Source: Nocardia otitidiscaviarum NBRC 14405
GTDB taxonomy: Bacteria; Actinomycetota; Actinomycetes; Mycobacteriales; Mycobacteriaceae
Direction of reading: 5' to 3'
Length of the DNA stretch: 61,635 nucleotides
NCBI RefSeq assembly: GCF_000308635.1
Contig: NZ_BAGD01000046.1
Coordinates: forward strand, 1 to 61,635
Position 1 is the stretch's first letter. Each line of letters starts with the position of its first letter. Both the position numbers and the translations under genes were made by a program. Under the pieces are notes generated by a model. The model did not search any database. It had not been told where the DNA came from and worked only from the letters and a program-made list of their open reading frames with translations. Shown here one piece after another: positions 38,875 through 50,928 of the stretch.

Positions 38875-39483
38875 GTGACAATCAATCAGGCAGGGGTGCA
38901 GATGACGTCGCCGACTGCGGGTCTCAACCTCAGTGATTCGGTGTACGAGCGGTTGCTGCGCGAGCGCATCATCTTCCTGGGCAGCCAGGTCGACGACGAC
39001 ATCGCCAACAAGCTCTGCGCCCAGATCCTCCTGCTGTCGGCGGAAGACCCGACCCGGGACATCTCGCTGTACATCAACTCGCCGGGTGGTTCGGTGACCG
39101 CGGGTATGGCGATCTACGACACCATGCAGTTCGCGGAGTGCGACATCCGTACGGTCGCCATGGGTCTGGCCGCCTCCATGGGCCAGTTCCTGCTGGCCGC
39201 GGGCACCAAGGGCAAGCGCTACGCACTGCCGCACTCGCGGATCATGATGCACCAGCCGTCGGCCGGTATCGGCGGCTCCGCGGCCGATATCGCCATTCAG
39301 GCCGAGCAGTTCGCCTACACCAAGCGCGAATTGAACGAGTTGCAGGCGCAGCACACCGGCAAGTCGGTGGAGCAGGTCACCGCCGACGCCGACCGCGACC
39401 GCTGGTTCACGCCGAACGAGGCGCTCGACTACGGCTTCATCGATCACGTGATCACCCACTCGCGTCAGGCGAACGGCAACTAG
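38875..39483 (+). CDS. clpP1: ClpP1, housekeeping Clp protease subunit
   Basis: A 202-residue serine peptidase subunit. The triad is intact: Ser in GLAASMGQF, His in MMHQPSAG, Asp in DADRDRWF. It forms a mixed tetradecamer with ClpP2 and works with ClpX or ClpC. The start is GTG at 38875 or ATG at 38902; the propeptide region makes both possible. It is followed 37 bases later by clpP2. Confidence 0.95.
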   Translation: MTINQAGVQMTSPTAGLNLSDSVYERLLRERIIFLGSQVDDDIANKLCAQILLLSAEDPTRDISLYINSPGGSVTAGMAIYDTMQFAECDIRTVAMGLAASMGQFLLAAGTKGKRYALPHSRIMMHQPSAGIGGSAADIAIQAEQFAYTKRELNELQAQHTGKSVEQVTADADRDRWFTPNEALDYGFIDHVITHSRQANGN

Positions 39484-39520
39484 TCCGCAGCCCACCCACT
39501 CAGACCTCTTGGAGACATCT

Positions 39521-40198
39521 ATGTCGAACATGTTCGATCCGCGGGCCGCGGGCATCACTTTCGCCGCCGCGGGCTCCAGCCTGCCGCAGGCCCGCTACAT
39601 CCTGCCGTCCTACACCGAGCAGACCAGCTTCGGCGTCAAGGAGACCAACCCGTACACCAAGCTGTTCGAGGAGCGCATCATCTTCCTCGGCGCGCCCATC
39701 GACGACACGTCGGCCAACGACATCATGGCGCAGCTGCTGGTGCTGGAGTCGCTGGATCCCGACCGTGACATCACCATGTACATCAACTCGCCCGGTGGCT
39801 CGCCGGTGTCGCTGATGGCCATCTACGACACCATGCAGTACGTGCGTGCCGATGTGGCCACCGTGTGCCTGGGCCAGGCGGCCTCGGCGGCGGCGGTGCT
39901 GCTGGCCGCGGGCGCGCCCGGCAAGCGTGCCGCGCTGCCCAACGCGCGCGTGCTCATCCACCAGCCCTACACCCAGGGCGGTTTCCAGGGTCAGGTCTCC
40001 GACCTGGAGATCCAGGCCGCGGAGATCGAGCGCACGCGCTCGCTGCTGGACACCATCCTCGCCCGCCACACGGGCAAGGAGGCCGAGATCATCCGCCGCG
40101 ACACCGACCGCGACAAGATCCTCACCGCCGACGAGGCGAAGGACTACGGAATCGTCGACACGGTGTTCGAATACCGCAAGCTCAGCGCGCAGCGGTAG
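39521..40198 (+). CDS. clpP2: ClpP2, housekeeping Clp protease subunit
   Basis: A 225-residue subunit with Ser in [11 protein letters not shown], His in LIHQPYTQ and Asp in [10 protein letters not shown]. The N-terminal ~30 residues are a propeptide. In mycobacteria ClpP2 provides the face that docks the ATPase. ATG at 39521 has GGAG 7 bases upstream. The same operon as clpP1. Confidence 0.95.
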   Translation: MSNMFDPRAAGITFAAAGSSLPQARYILPSYTEQTSFGVKETNPYTKLFEERIIFLGAPIDDTSANDIMAQLLVLESLDPDRDITMYINSPGGSPVSLMAIYDTMQYVRADVATVCLGQAASAAAVLLAAGAPGKRAALPNARVLIHQPYTQGGFQGQVSDLEIQAAEIERTRSLLDTILARHTGKEAEIIRRDTDRDKILTADEAKDYGIVDTVFEYRKLSAQR

Positions 40199-40208
40199 AC
40201 GTTTCTCC

Positions 40209-40237
40209 GGTGGCGGAGCGGGTGCGGCTCCGCCACC
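40209..40237 (+). terminator. Hairpin after clpP2
   Basis: GGTGGCGGAGC pairs with GCTCCGCCACC (11 bp) around a 7-base loop, just after the clpP2 stop. This separates clpX from clpP1P2 transcriptionally. Confidence 0.7.
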
Positions 40238-40386
40238 CGGCAGGGGTGAGTCCACGCACATGTCCGGTGAGAAACGTGCTCAAGTTATCGACCTCGGTCG
40301 CGAATAGCGGGTACGGTCACTCTAGGGACCTTTGCTCGTGGTTGTCGGCTCTGCCGAACCGCTCACATCTGAAGGCGGTAAGCGAA

Positions 40387-40414
40387 TTGCCGCTCCGGGG
40401 TGAGGGCATACGCT
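40387..40414 (+). promoter_or_regulatory. Candidate clpX promoter
   Basis: TTGCCG (40387-40392), 16 bases, then TACGCT (40409-40414), 69 bases before the clpX start. Base match only. Confidence 0.4.
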
Positions 40415-40483
40415 GGATAGGTGGCAGGCTCCGGCAGCCGAGACAGACGGTTGCACGCGGACAAGGAAGTAGGGACCCAGGAG

Positions 40484-41767
40484 ATGGCGCGCATCGGTGA
40501 TGGCGGCGATCTGCTCAAGTGCTCGTTCTGTGGGAAGAGCCAGAAGCAGGTCAAGAAGCTCATTGCGGGACCGGGGGTGTACATCTGCGACGAGTGCATC
40601 GATCTGTGCAATGAGATCATCGAGGAGGAACTCGCCGAATCGAGCGAGGTCAAACTCGACGAGCTCCCGAAGCCCACGGAGATCCGGGACTTCCTCGAGC
40701 AGTACGTGATCGGGCAGGATGCCGCCAAGCGCAATCTCGCCGTGGCCGTGTACAACCACTACAAGCGGATCCAGGCGGGCGACAAGGGCCGCGACCCCCG
40801 GGGTGAACCGGTCGAGTTGGCCAAGTCGAACATTCTCATGCTGGGCCCGACCGGTTGCGGCAAGACCTATCTGGCGCAGACGCTGGCCAAGATGCTGAAC
40901 GTGCCGTTCGCCATCGCCGACGCCACCGCGCTCACCGAGGCCGGATACGTCGGCGAGGATGTCGAGAACATTCTGCTGAAGCTCATCCAGGCCGCCGACT
41001 ACGACGTGAAGCGCGCCGAGACGGGCATCATCTACATCGACGAGGTCGACAAGATCGCCCGCAAGTCGGAGAACCCCTCCATCACCCGCGATGTGTCGGG
41101 TGAGGGTGTGCAGCAGGCGCTGCTGAAGATTCTCGAGGGCACGCAGGCGTCGGTGCCGCCGCAGGGCGGCCGCAAGCATCCGCATCAGGAATTCATCCAG
41201 ATCGACACCACCAATGTGCTGTTCATCGTGGCGGGTGCGTTCGCGGGGCTGGAGAAGATCGTTCAGGATCGAATCGGCAAGCGTGGTATCGGTTTCGGCG
41301 CCGAGGTGCGCTCCAAGGCCGAGGTCGATACCACCGATCACTTCGCCGAGGTGATGCCGGAGGATCTGATCAAGTTCGGTCTCATCCCGGAATTCATCGG
41401 CCGGCTGCCCGTGGTCGCGTCGGTCACCAACCTGGACAAGGAATCGCTGGTCCGGATTCTGGCCGAGCCGAAGAACGCACTCGTCAAGCAGTACGTGCGG
41501 CTGTTCGAAATGGACGGCGTGGACCTGGAATTCACCCAGGATGCCCTGGAAGCCGTTGCCGACCAGGCGATTCTGCGCGGTACCGGCGCGCGTGGCCTGC
41601 GCGCCATCATGGAGGAGGTCCTCCTGCCGACCATGTACGACATCCCCAGCCGCGATGACGTGGCCAAGGTCGTCGTCACCGCCGACACCGTCAACGACAA
41701 TGTGCTGCCGACCATCGTGCCGCGCAAGCGCCAGCAGGGTCCGGAGCGCCGCGAGAAGTCGGCCTAG
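40484..41767 (+). CDS. clpX: ClpX AAA+ unfoldase
   Basis: A 427-residue ATPase that unfolds tagged proteins and feeds ClpP. The zinc-binding domain CSFCGK...CDECIDLC occupies residues 13-43; Walker A GPTGCGKT is near 120, Walker [11 protein letters not shown] near 183, and the IGF-type loop region and sensor 2 ([11 protein letters not shown]) follow. ATG at 40484 begins [13 protein letters not shown], the actinobacterial start. Confidence 0.97.
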   Translation: MARIGDGGDLLKCSFCGKSQKQVKKLIAGPGVYICDECIDLCNEIIEEELAESSEVKLDELPKPTEIRDFLEQYVIGQDAAKRNLAVAVYNHYKRIQAGDKGRDPRGEPVELAKSNILMLGPTGCGKTYLAQTLAKMLNVPFAIADATALTEAGYVGEDVENILLKLIQAADYDVKRAETGIIYIDEVDKIARKSENPSITRDVSGEGVQQALLKILEGTQASVPPQGGRKHPHQEFIQIDTTNVLFIVAGAFAGLEKIVQDRIGKRGIGFGAEVRSKAEVDTTDHFAEVMPEDLIKFGLIPEFIGRLPVVASVTNLDKESLVRILAEPKNALVKQYVRLFEMDGVDLEFTQDALEAVADQAILRGTGARGLRAIMEEVLLPTMYDIPSRDDVAKVVVTADTVNDNVLPTIVPRKRQQGPERREKSA

Positions 41768-41812
41768 GACGCCTCGGGTTCCTCCCGGATCCCAGAAAAC
41801 CGCCAAAACCAC

Positions 41813-41843
41813 CGGTGGCCCCGCGATCGTCGCGGGGCCACCG
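41813..41843. terminator. Bidirectional terminator between clpX and the CMD gene
   Basis: A 14-bp perfect stem with a 3-base TCG loop, between convergent genes. Confidence 0.8.
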
Positions 41844-41868
41844 TGCCGTGTACGGCCGGGGCCGAAGG

Positions 41869-42444
41869 TCAGTCCCGTGCCCACGGGACGCGGCAGGCGT
41901 CCCGGCTGAACCCCTGGTCGGTGATGCCCAGTGCGTGATACGTGCGGGAGCGGGAGTTCTCCAGCGCGATCTGGTAGGTCAACTCCATGACACCCGCGGT
42001 CCCGAAGCGTCGCTTCAGGTCCGTGACCTGCTCGTCGGTGACGGTGGGCGGGGTGGCGGTCATGGCGTCGGCGTAGGCGATGGCGGCGCGCTCGTCCGCG
42101 CTGTAGTGCGGGGAGGTCGCGAACTCGTCGATGTGCTGGAGCTTGTCGATATCCAGGTCGGAATGCTTCATGAGCATGGTGCCGAAGTCCACGCACCAGG
42201 AGCAGCCGACGGTGGACGCCACCCGGAAGACCGCGATCTCGCGGACGGCGGCGGGCAGTTGCGTGGACGCCTTCTCCACCATCGTCTCGTGCACGCCCGC
42301 GGCCCGCATCAGCTTCGGATGGTTCGCCAGTACCGCGAACGGTTCCGGCACCTCGCCGAAGCGGCGCTTGCTGTACCGGTAGGCGATACGCGTGAGCAGA
42401 CCGGCCTGCTGCGGCGTGACGGTGGGAATTCGGGTGCTACCCAT
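41869..42444 (-). CDS. Carboxymuconolactone decarboxylase family protein
   Basis: A 191-residue alpha-helical protein with CSWCVDFGTMLM near residue 82: the CxxC redox pair of AhpD-like proteins, here with Asp in place of the usual His spacing. It may reduce peroxides. Genes of this type are often controlled by ECF sigma factors; none lies next to it here. Confidence 0.82.
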   Translation of the reverse strand: MGSTRIPTVTPQQAGLLTRIAYRYSKRRFGEVPEPFAVLANHPKLMRAAGVHETMVEKASTQLPAAVREIAVFRVASTVGCSWCVDFGTMLMKHSDLDIDKLQHIDEFATSPHYSADERAAIAYADAMTATPPTVTDEQVTDLKRRFGTAGVMELTYQIALENSRSRTYHALGITDQGFSRDACRVPWARD

Positions 42445-42771
42445 GACGGCCTCCTTCGATCCGTGGGATGGTGCTGTCCCTTGGACGAGGTGGACCCGCC
42501 GAACGTGACGGGTCGCCGCGGGTGACTCGGCTCACGGTGTCACGAGGTTGGTGGCAGAAGCTCCATCATGGGTCTCCTGTCGGTCGGAATCGGTGACGAT
42601 CGGGGGAGCGATCGCGCCCGTTTCGAGAATCGCCGTTGACTCTCCTGGTTCGCCTTTGAACCTTCATTCCTGCTTCGGAAATCGGCGCTCGCGCTACACC
42701 TGTTACGACGGTGCGGCCGGAGAGAATTCATCGCACCCGACGCGAGTTTCCGACGAGGTGCGCGGGGCCGG
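42445..42771. other. Intergenic region, no gene seen
   Basis: About 327 bases, including the upstream region of the CMD gene. No gene, RNA or convincing repeat was recognised. Confidence 0.4.
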
Positions 42772-43341
42772 TCAGCGCGGCGGGCGGGTGCCCTGGCCGC
42801 GGGTGTGCCGGGTGCTGCGCCGCTGTGGAAAACGCAGGGTGAAGGGGGCGGGCTCGGGCACCGGATGGCGTTCGCGCGGGGCCACGAACACGCAGGCCAC
42901 GCCGAGCGCGGGAATCAGGATCAGGGAGACGGCGCTGAGTACCGCGCTGACGCCGCTCAGTTCATCGGGCCAGTGGGTGAGGTGATACAGCAGATGCGGC
43001 AGACCGAATACCGCCCAGGCCACGCCCGCCACCCGCGCGACCATGCTGTCCATCAGATACAGGGCGGCCAGCGCCACCACGGCCAGCGCGAGGAAGAACG
43101 CGCCCACATCGGCGGCCAGATGATGGTTGTACGGCCCGTCCACGCTCACCCAGCGCATTCCGAAACCCGGGAAGCTGTCGTACCAGGAACGCGGGGCCAG
43201 CACCGCCCACAGGCCGGTCAGCAGCCCGATGAAGGCGAGGATGCCAAGCACGATGCGCAGGGCCAGCCACCGACGGCGGTTCACATCCAGGCGCATGCGC
43301 ACCCGGAGACCGTCCCCGGTGCCGCGCAACGAGATTCGCAT
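42772..43341 (-). CDS. Four-helix membrane protein, unknown function
   Basis: A 189-residue protein with about four membrane helices (near 28-48, 77-98, 100-118, 132-152) and a basic C-terminal tail. The segment SWYDSFPGFGMRWVSVDGPYNHHL between helices 1 and 2 (key residues WYDSFP and PYNHHL) is distinctive and shared, as I recall, by actinobacterial conserved membrane proteins. No catalytic motif. Start ATG at 43341, or an internal one 15 residues later. Confidence 0.7.
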   Translation of the reverse strand: MRISLRGTGDGLRVRMRLDVNRRRWLALRIVLGILAFIGLLTGLWAVLAPRSWYDSFPGFGMRWVSVDGPYNHHLAADVGAFFLALAVVALAALYLMDSMVARVAGVAWAVFGLPHLLYHLTHWPDELSGVSAVLSAVSLILIPALGVACVFVAPRERHPVPEPAPFTLRFPQRRSTRHTRGQGTRPPR

Positions 43342-43450
43342 CGTGCCCTCCCGCCCCAGGTCGAATCGGTGGCGATGCTGATCACGGTAATTCGGTGGGC
43401 GGGAGGGGGCAAGGGATGTCAGGTCTCGGATCTATTCCACGACCATGTCG

Positions 43451-43819
43451 CTATTCCATGACCATGTCGTCGGGACCCCAGTAGGCGCGCATGGCGACGA
43501 TCTTGCCCGCGTCGTCGAATTCCATGGTGTCGATGGCCGACAGCGTCATCCGCTTGTCGCCGTAGACGGCGGTGAGGGTGAAGGAGGCCGCGGCGCAGTT
43601 GCCGGCGACCCGGACGGCGTGCAGTTCGGTACTGCGCTGGTCGGCGCTGTCGAGTGCGGCGTAGAGCTCGCGGATGGCGTCGTGGCCCACCCGGGTCGGG
43701 GTGCCGATCGGGTCCTCGACGGTGGCCTCGGGTGCGTAGAGGGCGATGATGTCGTCGGTGGGTCCGGTGGCGACCAGCTTCAGATACTGTTCGACCACGT
43801 CGCGGGGCTGCGCTGCCAT
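43451..43819 (-). CDS. SnoaL/NTF2-like protein (steroid isomerase-type)
   Basis: A 122-residue cone-fold protein. YAPEATVEDPIGTP near residue 28 and MEFDDAGKIVAMRAYWGPDDM at the end are typical of ketosteroid-isomerase-like proteins. ATG at 43819 follows GGGAG. A small-molecule isomerase or binding role; substrate unknown. Confidence 0.85.
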   Translation of the reverse strand: MAAQPRDVVEQYLKLVATGPTDDIIALYAPEATVEDPIGTPTRVGHDAIRELYAALDSADQRSTELHAVRVAGNCAAASFTLTAVYGDKRMTLSAIDTMEFDDAGKIVAMRAYWGPDDMVME

Positions 43820-43893
43820 GAGAACTCCCAGGAAAGTGGAACGTGTTCTAGGTTCGTACTGTAGGTCGCAGCGTAGCAGTGCGGCGGCGGTGG

Positions 43894-44722
43894 TCACACC
43901 GTGCGGCTCGATGAGTGAACATCGTCGATGCGCTCGATTCCGGTGTAGACGTTCATCGAGTCACCGCGCAGGAATCCGACCAGGGTCAGCCCGGCGTCCT
44001 CGGCCATGTCCACCGCCAGGGAACTGGGGGCCGAGACCGCGCACAGCAGCGGGATGCCCGCCATGGCGGCCTTCTGCACCAGCTCGAAGGAGGCGCGCCC
44101 GCTCACCATGAGTACCAGATCGTGTGCGGGCAGCCGATTCTCGCGCAGCGCCCAGCCGATCACCTTGTCCACGGCATTGTGGCGGCCGACATCCTCGCGC
44201 ACGGCCAGTGCGGTGCCGTCGGCGGTGAACAGACCGGCCGCGTGCAGGCCGCCGGTGGCATCGAAAACCGTCTGCCGGGAACGCAGTTCGCCGGGCAGGG
44301 TGGTGAGGACGGTGGTCTTCACCGAGAGGCCCGCGGCGGGAATCGGGAACGGCAGCCGGGTGCGCACCTCGTCGAGCGCCGTCTTGCCGCAGAGCCCGCA
44401 CGAACTGTTGGTGAGGAAGTTGCGCGGCCGCGCCGGAACCGGGTGGCGCAGGCGGATATCGAGCACATTGTAGGTATTGCGGCCGTCGGCGTCGGTGCCC
44501 GCGCAGTAGCGGGCGGTGACGATATCGGCGGCGGCGGTGATCAGGCCCTCGCTGAACAGGAAACCGTGCACCAGATCGATGTCCGCGCCCGGGGTGCGCA
44601 TGGTGACCGTGAGCGACCGGCCGTCGACGCGGATCTCCAGCGGTTCCTCCACGGCCACGGAGTCCGGACGCCGCACCACCCCGGTGGGGGAGATGCGCAT
44701 GGTCTTGCGGCGGGCGGTGACT

Positions 44723-44730
<8 letters not shown>
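43894..44730 (-). CDS. fdhD: FdhD, sulfurtransferase for formate dehydrogenase maturation
   Basis: A 278-residue protein with the conserved CGLCG (Cys111, Cys114) in NSSCGLCGKTA, and VSGRASFELVQKA near residue 210. It transfers sulfur to the molybdenum cofactor of the enzyme encoded just upstream. Its ATG overlaps that gene by 8 bases. Confidence 0.93.
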
Positions 44731-47047
<2,317 letters not shown>

Positions 47048-47410
47048 GCGGCCATTGTCCTCTTCCGCGCGGGGACCGCCGGAATCGGGGGCATCGGCGT
47101 GCCGGGGGTGACGGGCCAGACCCGAGGACTCCCGATCGGGTACGACGGGTCACGGCGCGACCGATCTCGACGGCGGGCGGTGGTGGCTGTCGGCGCGGTC
47201 TGGGTGCTGCTCGGGTCCGAACAGACACGGACCACCGTGATCGGCGGTGCCGTACTCGGCGCCGCTACCGGAATCGCGGCGGCCGTGGCGTGCCGCCGAC
47301 CCGGCCGCCGTCGCCGCTATCCGCGCATCACTCGGCCTCGAGACCTGTTGCGGGAGCCGCGATCCGGGCGAGGAGCGTGGATGGCGGTCAGCTGCCGATC
47401 GAGGTTCGCG
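47048..47410. other. Intergenic region with an open plus-strand frame of doubtful coding value
   Basis: From about 47107 the plus strand could encode one hydrophobic segment (VVAVGAVWVLLG) and a second (VIGGAVLGAATGIAAAVA) before an Arg-rich run. The frame continues into the antisense of the FHA gene, has no convincing ribosome site, and I do not annotate it as a gene. Confidence 0.3.
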
Positions 47411-49183
47411 TCAGCGTCGTTGCGGGCGAAGGGGTTCGGTGCTGTAGGTGAGGATGCGGTCGGCGATGCGCAGGCTCCAGCCCGGCTGCAATTCCATCGG
47501 CTGCGCACCCAGCCGAATCCAGTCCTCCGCGCGCGGGGGCGCGATGTAGGTACCGCCCGGGGTGGCGGCGTCCTGTACGAAAACCCCCGCGCCCTCGATG
47601 AACACCCGCGCGTGCACCCGCGAGATGTGCCGGTCGCCGGTGAGGGCGATGGGGGAGGCCGCCGCCCGGCGCACCGCCTCGTCGACCATGGGATCGCGGC
47701 CGATCACATACGGGCGATCCAGCGGATAGGACGCACCGCCCGACATGGTGAGCGCGCCGAGCGGTTCGGCCAGCACTGTCGTTTCCGGCGCGGGCTGTCG
47801 CGGCGGCTCAACCGCCTGGGCCGACCACGCCTTGGGCACGACCCAGGGTTTCGCCGCCGGTACCGGGTGTGCGGGTTCGGCCGGTGCCGAATGCGCCTGC
47901 CGCTGAGCGGCTTCCAGCGCGGGATGCGGGTCGTGTCGTGCGGCGTCGTGCGGTCCGGGCGTGGGATGTGGGCTCTGCCGTGCGGCGTCGGGCGCTCCGG
48001 GCGCGGGATGTGGTTCGTGTCGTGCGGGCTCGGGTGTCGTTGGCTCGGGCCGTGACTGCGGCCGCGTGGGCTTTCCCTGCTTCGGGGCGAGCCGCGCCTG
48101 CTGGGCCGAATCGGCCGCCGGTTCGGCGGAATCCGGGCCGTCGGCGTCCTCCATGGCGGCCGCCCGGGCGTCGAACGGTGCGGTACGCGGAGGCTCGGCT
48201 GACGGGGAAGCCTCCGTCCCACGCTTCGGTCGGTCGGATGCGGAGCGCTCGGAACGTGCGGGTTTCGACGTGGCCTCGGACTCGCCGCGTGCGGCACCGG
48301 CCTGCGGTGTCGCGGGTTGCGCGGCGGCCGATCGCTTGCCCAACATGACTGTGGGCGGCGGACTCTCGGCGGGCGGACGGTCCGGATCGGGCCGGTCACC
48401 GGAGAGTTGGGTGGCGGCGTGCGCGGCGGGAGGAATGTCGCTGCCCGGTCGGATCTTCGGTCCGGAGGAGCGTGCGGAATCCGCTCTGGACACCGGCGAC
48501 GACGGTGCGGGGGATCCGGTGGCCAGCGGTGTGGTGGCGGCCGGATTGGGGATCGTGCGTTCGGGATAGCCGGTGCGCGACACCCCTCGCTCGGGCGGCT
48601 GGCGCACCGCTCGGTCCGCTGACGGGGCAGCCTCCTCGCTGCCGCTGCCGCTGCCGCTGCCGCTGCCGCTGCCGCTGCCGCTGCCGCTGCCGCTGCCGCT
48701 GCCGCTGCGGTGACGGGCGGGGGCGTGCAGGATGAAGCCGCCGCCGGGGGCGATGCCGGAGCGGAGGTCGGTGTGGGGGATCTCGGTGGTGGTGTCGTCG
48801 GTGCCGACCGTGATGCGGCGGACGGGGTCGCGGATGATTTCGTCGGTCCAGGTCATGGCGCGGTCGCCGGAGAGTTCGCGAGCGCCCTCCGGGCCGTCCA
48901 CCACCGCCCGGACCTGGCCGCGCAGCAGGATCAGCAAGCCGTCGGAGGTCGGCGCGACCACTCCGAACGACGGCGACTGCGCCGATCCACCCGCGAAGAT
49001 CGCCGCGGCCAGGCGCTGGGCGATGGCGACACCCGGATCGGCGGCCCCGGCCGCTGCCTCGGCCGCCCCGAGAATCCGCTCGGTGGACGGTGTCGCACCG
49101 GTGAGGAACAGCACCACGCTTCCGAATCGCGCGATCAGCCCGTCTCCCCGCGACAGCGCCACCGTGGACGGAATACGACCCAT
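47411..49183 (-). CDS. FHA-domain protein with Ser-Gly and Pro/Ala-rich linker
   Basis: A 590-residue protein. The N-terminal globular domain (about 1-155) is of the kind found in actinobacterial FHA proteins near type VII secretion or kinase genes. A (Ser-Gly) run sits near 159-183, followed by a ~300-residue disordered Pro/Ala/Glu linker. The C-terminal FHA domain (about 490-585) has YVIGRDP, then DRHISRVHARVF and GGTYI, so it binds phosphothreonine. ATG at 49183 follows GAGGAGG. It may be a substrate or adaptor of Ser/Thr kinases. Confidence 0.85.
   Translation of the reverse strand: MGRIPSTVALSRGDGLIARFGSVVLFLTGATPSTERILGAAEAAAGAADPGVAIAQRLAAAIFAGGSAQSPSFGVVAPTSDGLLILLRGQVRAVVDGPEGARELSGDRAMTWTDEIIRDPVRRITVGTDDTTTEIPHTDLRSGIAPGGGFILHAPARHRSGSGSGSGSGSGSGSGSGSGSGSEEAAPSADRAVRQPPERGVSRTGYPERTIPNPAATTPLATGSPAPSSPVSRADSARSSGPKIRPGSDIPPAAHAATQLSGDRPDPDRPPAESPPPTVMLGKRSAAAQPATPQAGAARGESEATSKPARSERSASDRPKRGTEASPSAEPPRTAPFDARAAAMEDADGPDSAEPAADSAQQARLAPKQGKPTRPQSRPEPTTPEPARHEPHPAPGAPDAARQSPHPTPGPHDAARHDPHPALEAAQRQAHSAPAEPAHPVPAAKPWVVPKAWSAQAVEPPRQPAPETTVLAEPLGALTMSGGASYPLDRPYVIGRDPMVDEAVRRAAASPIALTGDRHISRVHARVFIEGAGVFVQDAATPGGTYIAPPRAEDWIRLGAQPMELQPGWSLRIADRILTYSTEPLRPQRR
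48638..48708 (-). repeat. Hexanucleotide microsatellite (GCTGCC)n, about 12 copies
   Basis: An uninterrupted 71-base tract of GCTGCC units within the FHA gene, coding Ser-Gly on the minus strand. Gain or loss of units keeps the frame, so linker length may vary. Confidence 0.95.
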
Positions 49184-49418
49184 TGCGCGCCTCCTCTCCC
49201 CTGGCGCATCGGATACCGCTGCCCAGAATAGGACGTTCCCCCGGTCGAGGGGACGTCTCGATCCGTCCCATGGACGCCGTCCACCCGCCGCAGCGAACTT
49301 CCAGTGGCCTTTCCGGACGAATTGAGCGTGTTTCGATGCGCCGTGACGTGGCACACGCGACGATCGACGCAGATCGTCGGCGCACCCGGCGTCGACTCGG
49401 TACGACGAGGACTGCTCC

Positions 49419-49841
49419 ATGCGCATGACCACGGGAAACCGAGAATCCACCCGCCCGCTCATCGCGGTGGGGGCGGGCTGTGCGGCCCTGGCCGCCACCC
49501 TGCTCACCACGCCCACCGCGGCCGCCACCGCCACTCGCATCGGTGTCGAACCGAGTATCAGCTTCGGTTCGGCGACCAGCTACGGGGCCGGATGCACCTA
49601 TCCGGTGAACGTGTACGTGGACGATCCGGTGACGCCGGTCGTCATCTACGACAACGGGGTGGCGTTCGCCGTGGTCCGGCCGTCCGGAGCGATCGCCACC
49701 GGACACTGGACCCCGGCCGCGCCGGGAGAACACCGGTTGCAGGCCATCCAACCCAATGCCGGGGGCGACGTGGTGCCCTACGTCGACCTCACGGTGGGCG
49801 TCGGGCTCAACTCCGGATCCGGCTGCATCGTCACCCACTAG
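49419..49841 (+). CDS. Small secreted beta-sandwich protein
   Basis: A 140-residue protein. A signal peptide (about 1-36, cleaved near TAAAT) precedes a single Ig-like domain with two Cys (in GAGCTYPV and SGCIVTH) that could form a disulphide. No enzyme motif. Divergent from the FHA gene; 64 bases before the patatin gene. Function unknown; an extracellular matrix or adhesion role is a guess. Confidence 0.75.
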   Translation: MRMTTGNRESTRPLIAVGAGCAALAATLLTTPTAAATATRIGVEPSISFGSATSYGAGCTYPVNVYVDDPVTPVVIYDNGVAFAVVRPSGAIATGHWTPAAPGEHRLQAIQPNAGGDVVPYVDLTVGVGLNSGSGCIVTH

Positions 49842-49905
49842 TGGGGGAATAGGCTCCGCACGTCGACAGCTGTGTCTTGGCATACGGCAGGCGAGAGGAG
49901 TCCAC

Positions 49906-50742
49906 ATGGCAGGCGGACGCGCACTGGTGCTCGGGGGCGGCGGCGTCGCCGGAATCGCATGGCAGAACGGAGTGCTCGTCGGGCTCGCCGATGCGGGCGT
50001 GGTGGTGACCGACGCCGACCTGCTGGTCGGAACGTCGGCTGGCGCCAATGTGGCGGCGCAGATCAGCAGCGGGCTGTCACGAGAAGAGTTGTACCGCAGG
50101 CAGATCGACGCGCGAGTACAGAGCCGGGAGGTGCTGCCGCCCGGGAATCCGCTCACCGAACTCACCGCCGCGCGGGCCGCCATCGCGGCCGAAATCGACG
50201 ATCCGGCGGAAATACGCAGGAGGGTGGGGGCTTTCGCGCGCGCCTCACGAACCGTTCCGGCGCAGGTGCGGCGGGCCGTTGTGGAAAGCCGCCTGCCCGT
50301 GCTCGAATGGCCGCAGCGGCGACTGCTGGTGATCGCGGTCGATGCGGTGAGCGGGGAGCCACAAGCGTTCGATCGGAATTCCGGGGTGTCGCTGGTGGAC
50401 GCGGTGACGGCGAGTTCGGCGGTGCCGGGGGTGTGGCCGGTGGTTGAGATCGGGGGTGCGCTGTACACCGATGGCGGGGTTCGCAGCACCACCAACGCCG
50501 ATTACGCGCGAGGATGCGCACGGGTGCTGATACTCGCGCCGCTACCCGTCTGGCCCCTGGACGATGAGGTGGCGGAATTGGTCACTGGTGGGGCGCGGGT
50601 GGAGGTCATCGCGCCGGACGATGCTTCGGTAGTGGCGTTCGGGGAGAACCCGTTGGATCCGGACTGCCGGGTTGCGGCGGCGAAAGCCGGGCGGGCGCAG
50701 GGGGAAGCGGAGGCCGAGCGGATCGGTCGATTGTGGAAGTGA
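49906..50742 (+). CDS. Patatin-like phospholipase
   Basis: A 278-residue acyl hydrolase. The oxyanion loop GGGGVAGIAWQNG is near residue 9, the nucleophile Ser44 lies in GTSAG, and the dyad Asp189 in YTDGG. GAGAGGAG precedes ATG at 49906. It releases fatty acids from glycerolipids, which fits the GlpD/AGPS/DagK block that follows. No signal peptide. Confidence 0.92.
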   Translation: MAGGRALVLGGGGVAGIAWQNGVLVGLADAGVVVTDADLLVGTSAGANVAAQISSGLSREELYRRQIDARVQSREVLPPGNPLTELTAARAAIAAEIDDPAEIRRRVGAFARASRTVPAQVRRAVVESRLPVLEWPQRRLLVIAVDAVSGEPQAFDRNSGVSLVDAVTASSAVPGVWPVVEIGGALYTDGGVRSTTNADYARGCARVLILAPLPVWPLDDEVAELVTGGARVEVIAPDDASVVAFGENPLDPDCRVAAAKAGRAQGEAEAERIGRLWK

Positions 50743-50928
50743 GGGTTCGGGCGAAAACCGGTCCCACGCCCGAAGAAGCGGGCGGCGGGGCGAACCCGAC
50801 CGCTCGGCGGGGCGCCGAGCGGGGATGTCGAGTACGGCTGTCCATGGTCGGCCGAGCGCGGGATGTCGAGCGTGGCGCCCGCGCGGTCGGCCGAGTACGA
50901 GTGTCCGAGGGCGGCGTTTCCGTTCCGG

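Noticed and set aside
40199..40483. Small gene between clpP2 and clpX
   Set aside because: Only a terminator and a candidate promoter are visible.
47107..47342. Possible small membrane protein
   Set aside because: Hydrophobic runs exist, but there is no ribosome site or stop of its own; coding is not convincing.
48638..48708. CRISPR-like short repeats
   Set aside because: The units are 6 bases without spacers and lie inside a coding gene; it is a microsatellite.
50813..50928. Three imperfect GCCGAG-led repeats at 37-39 base spacing
   Set aside because: Matches are short and GC-rich, and no structure or function is supported.
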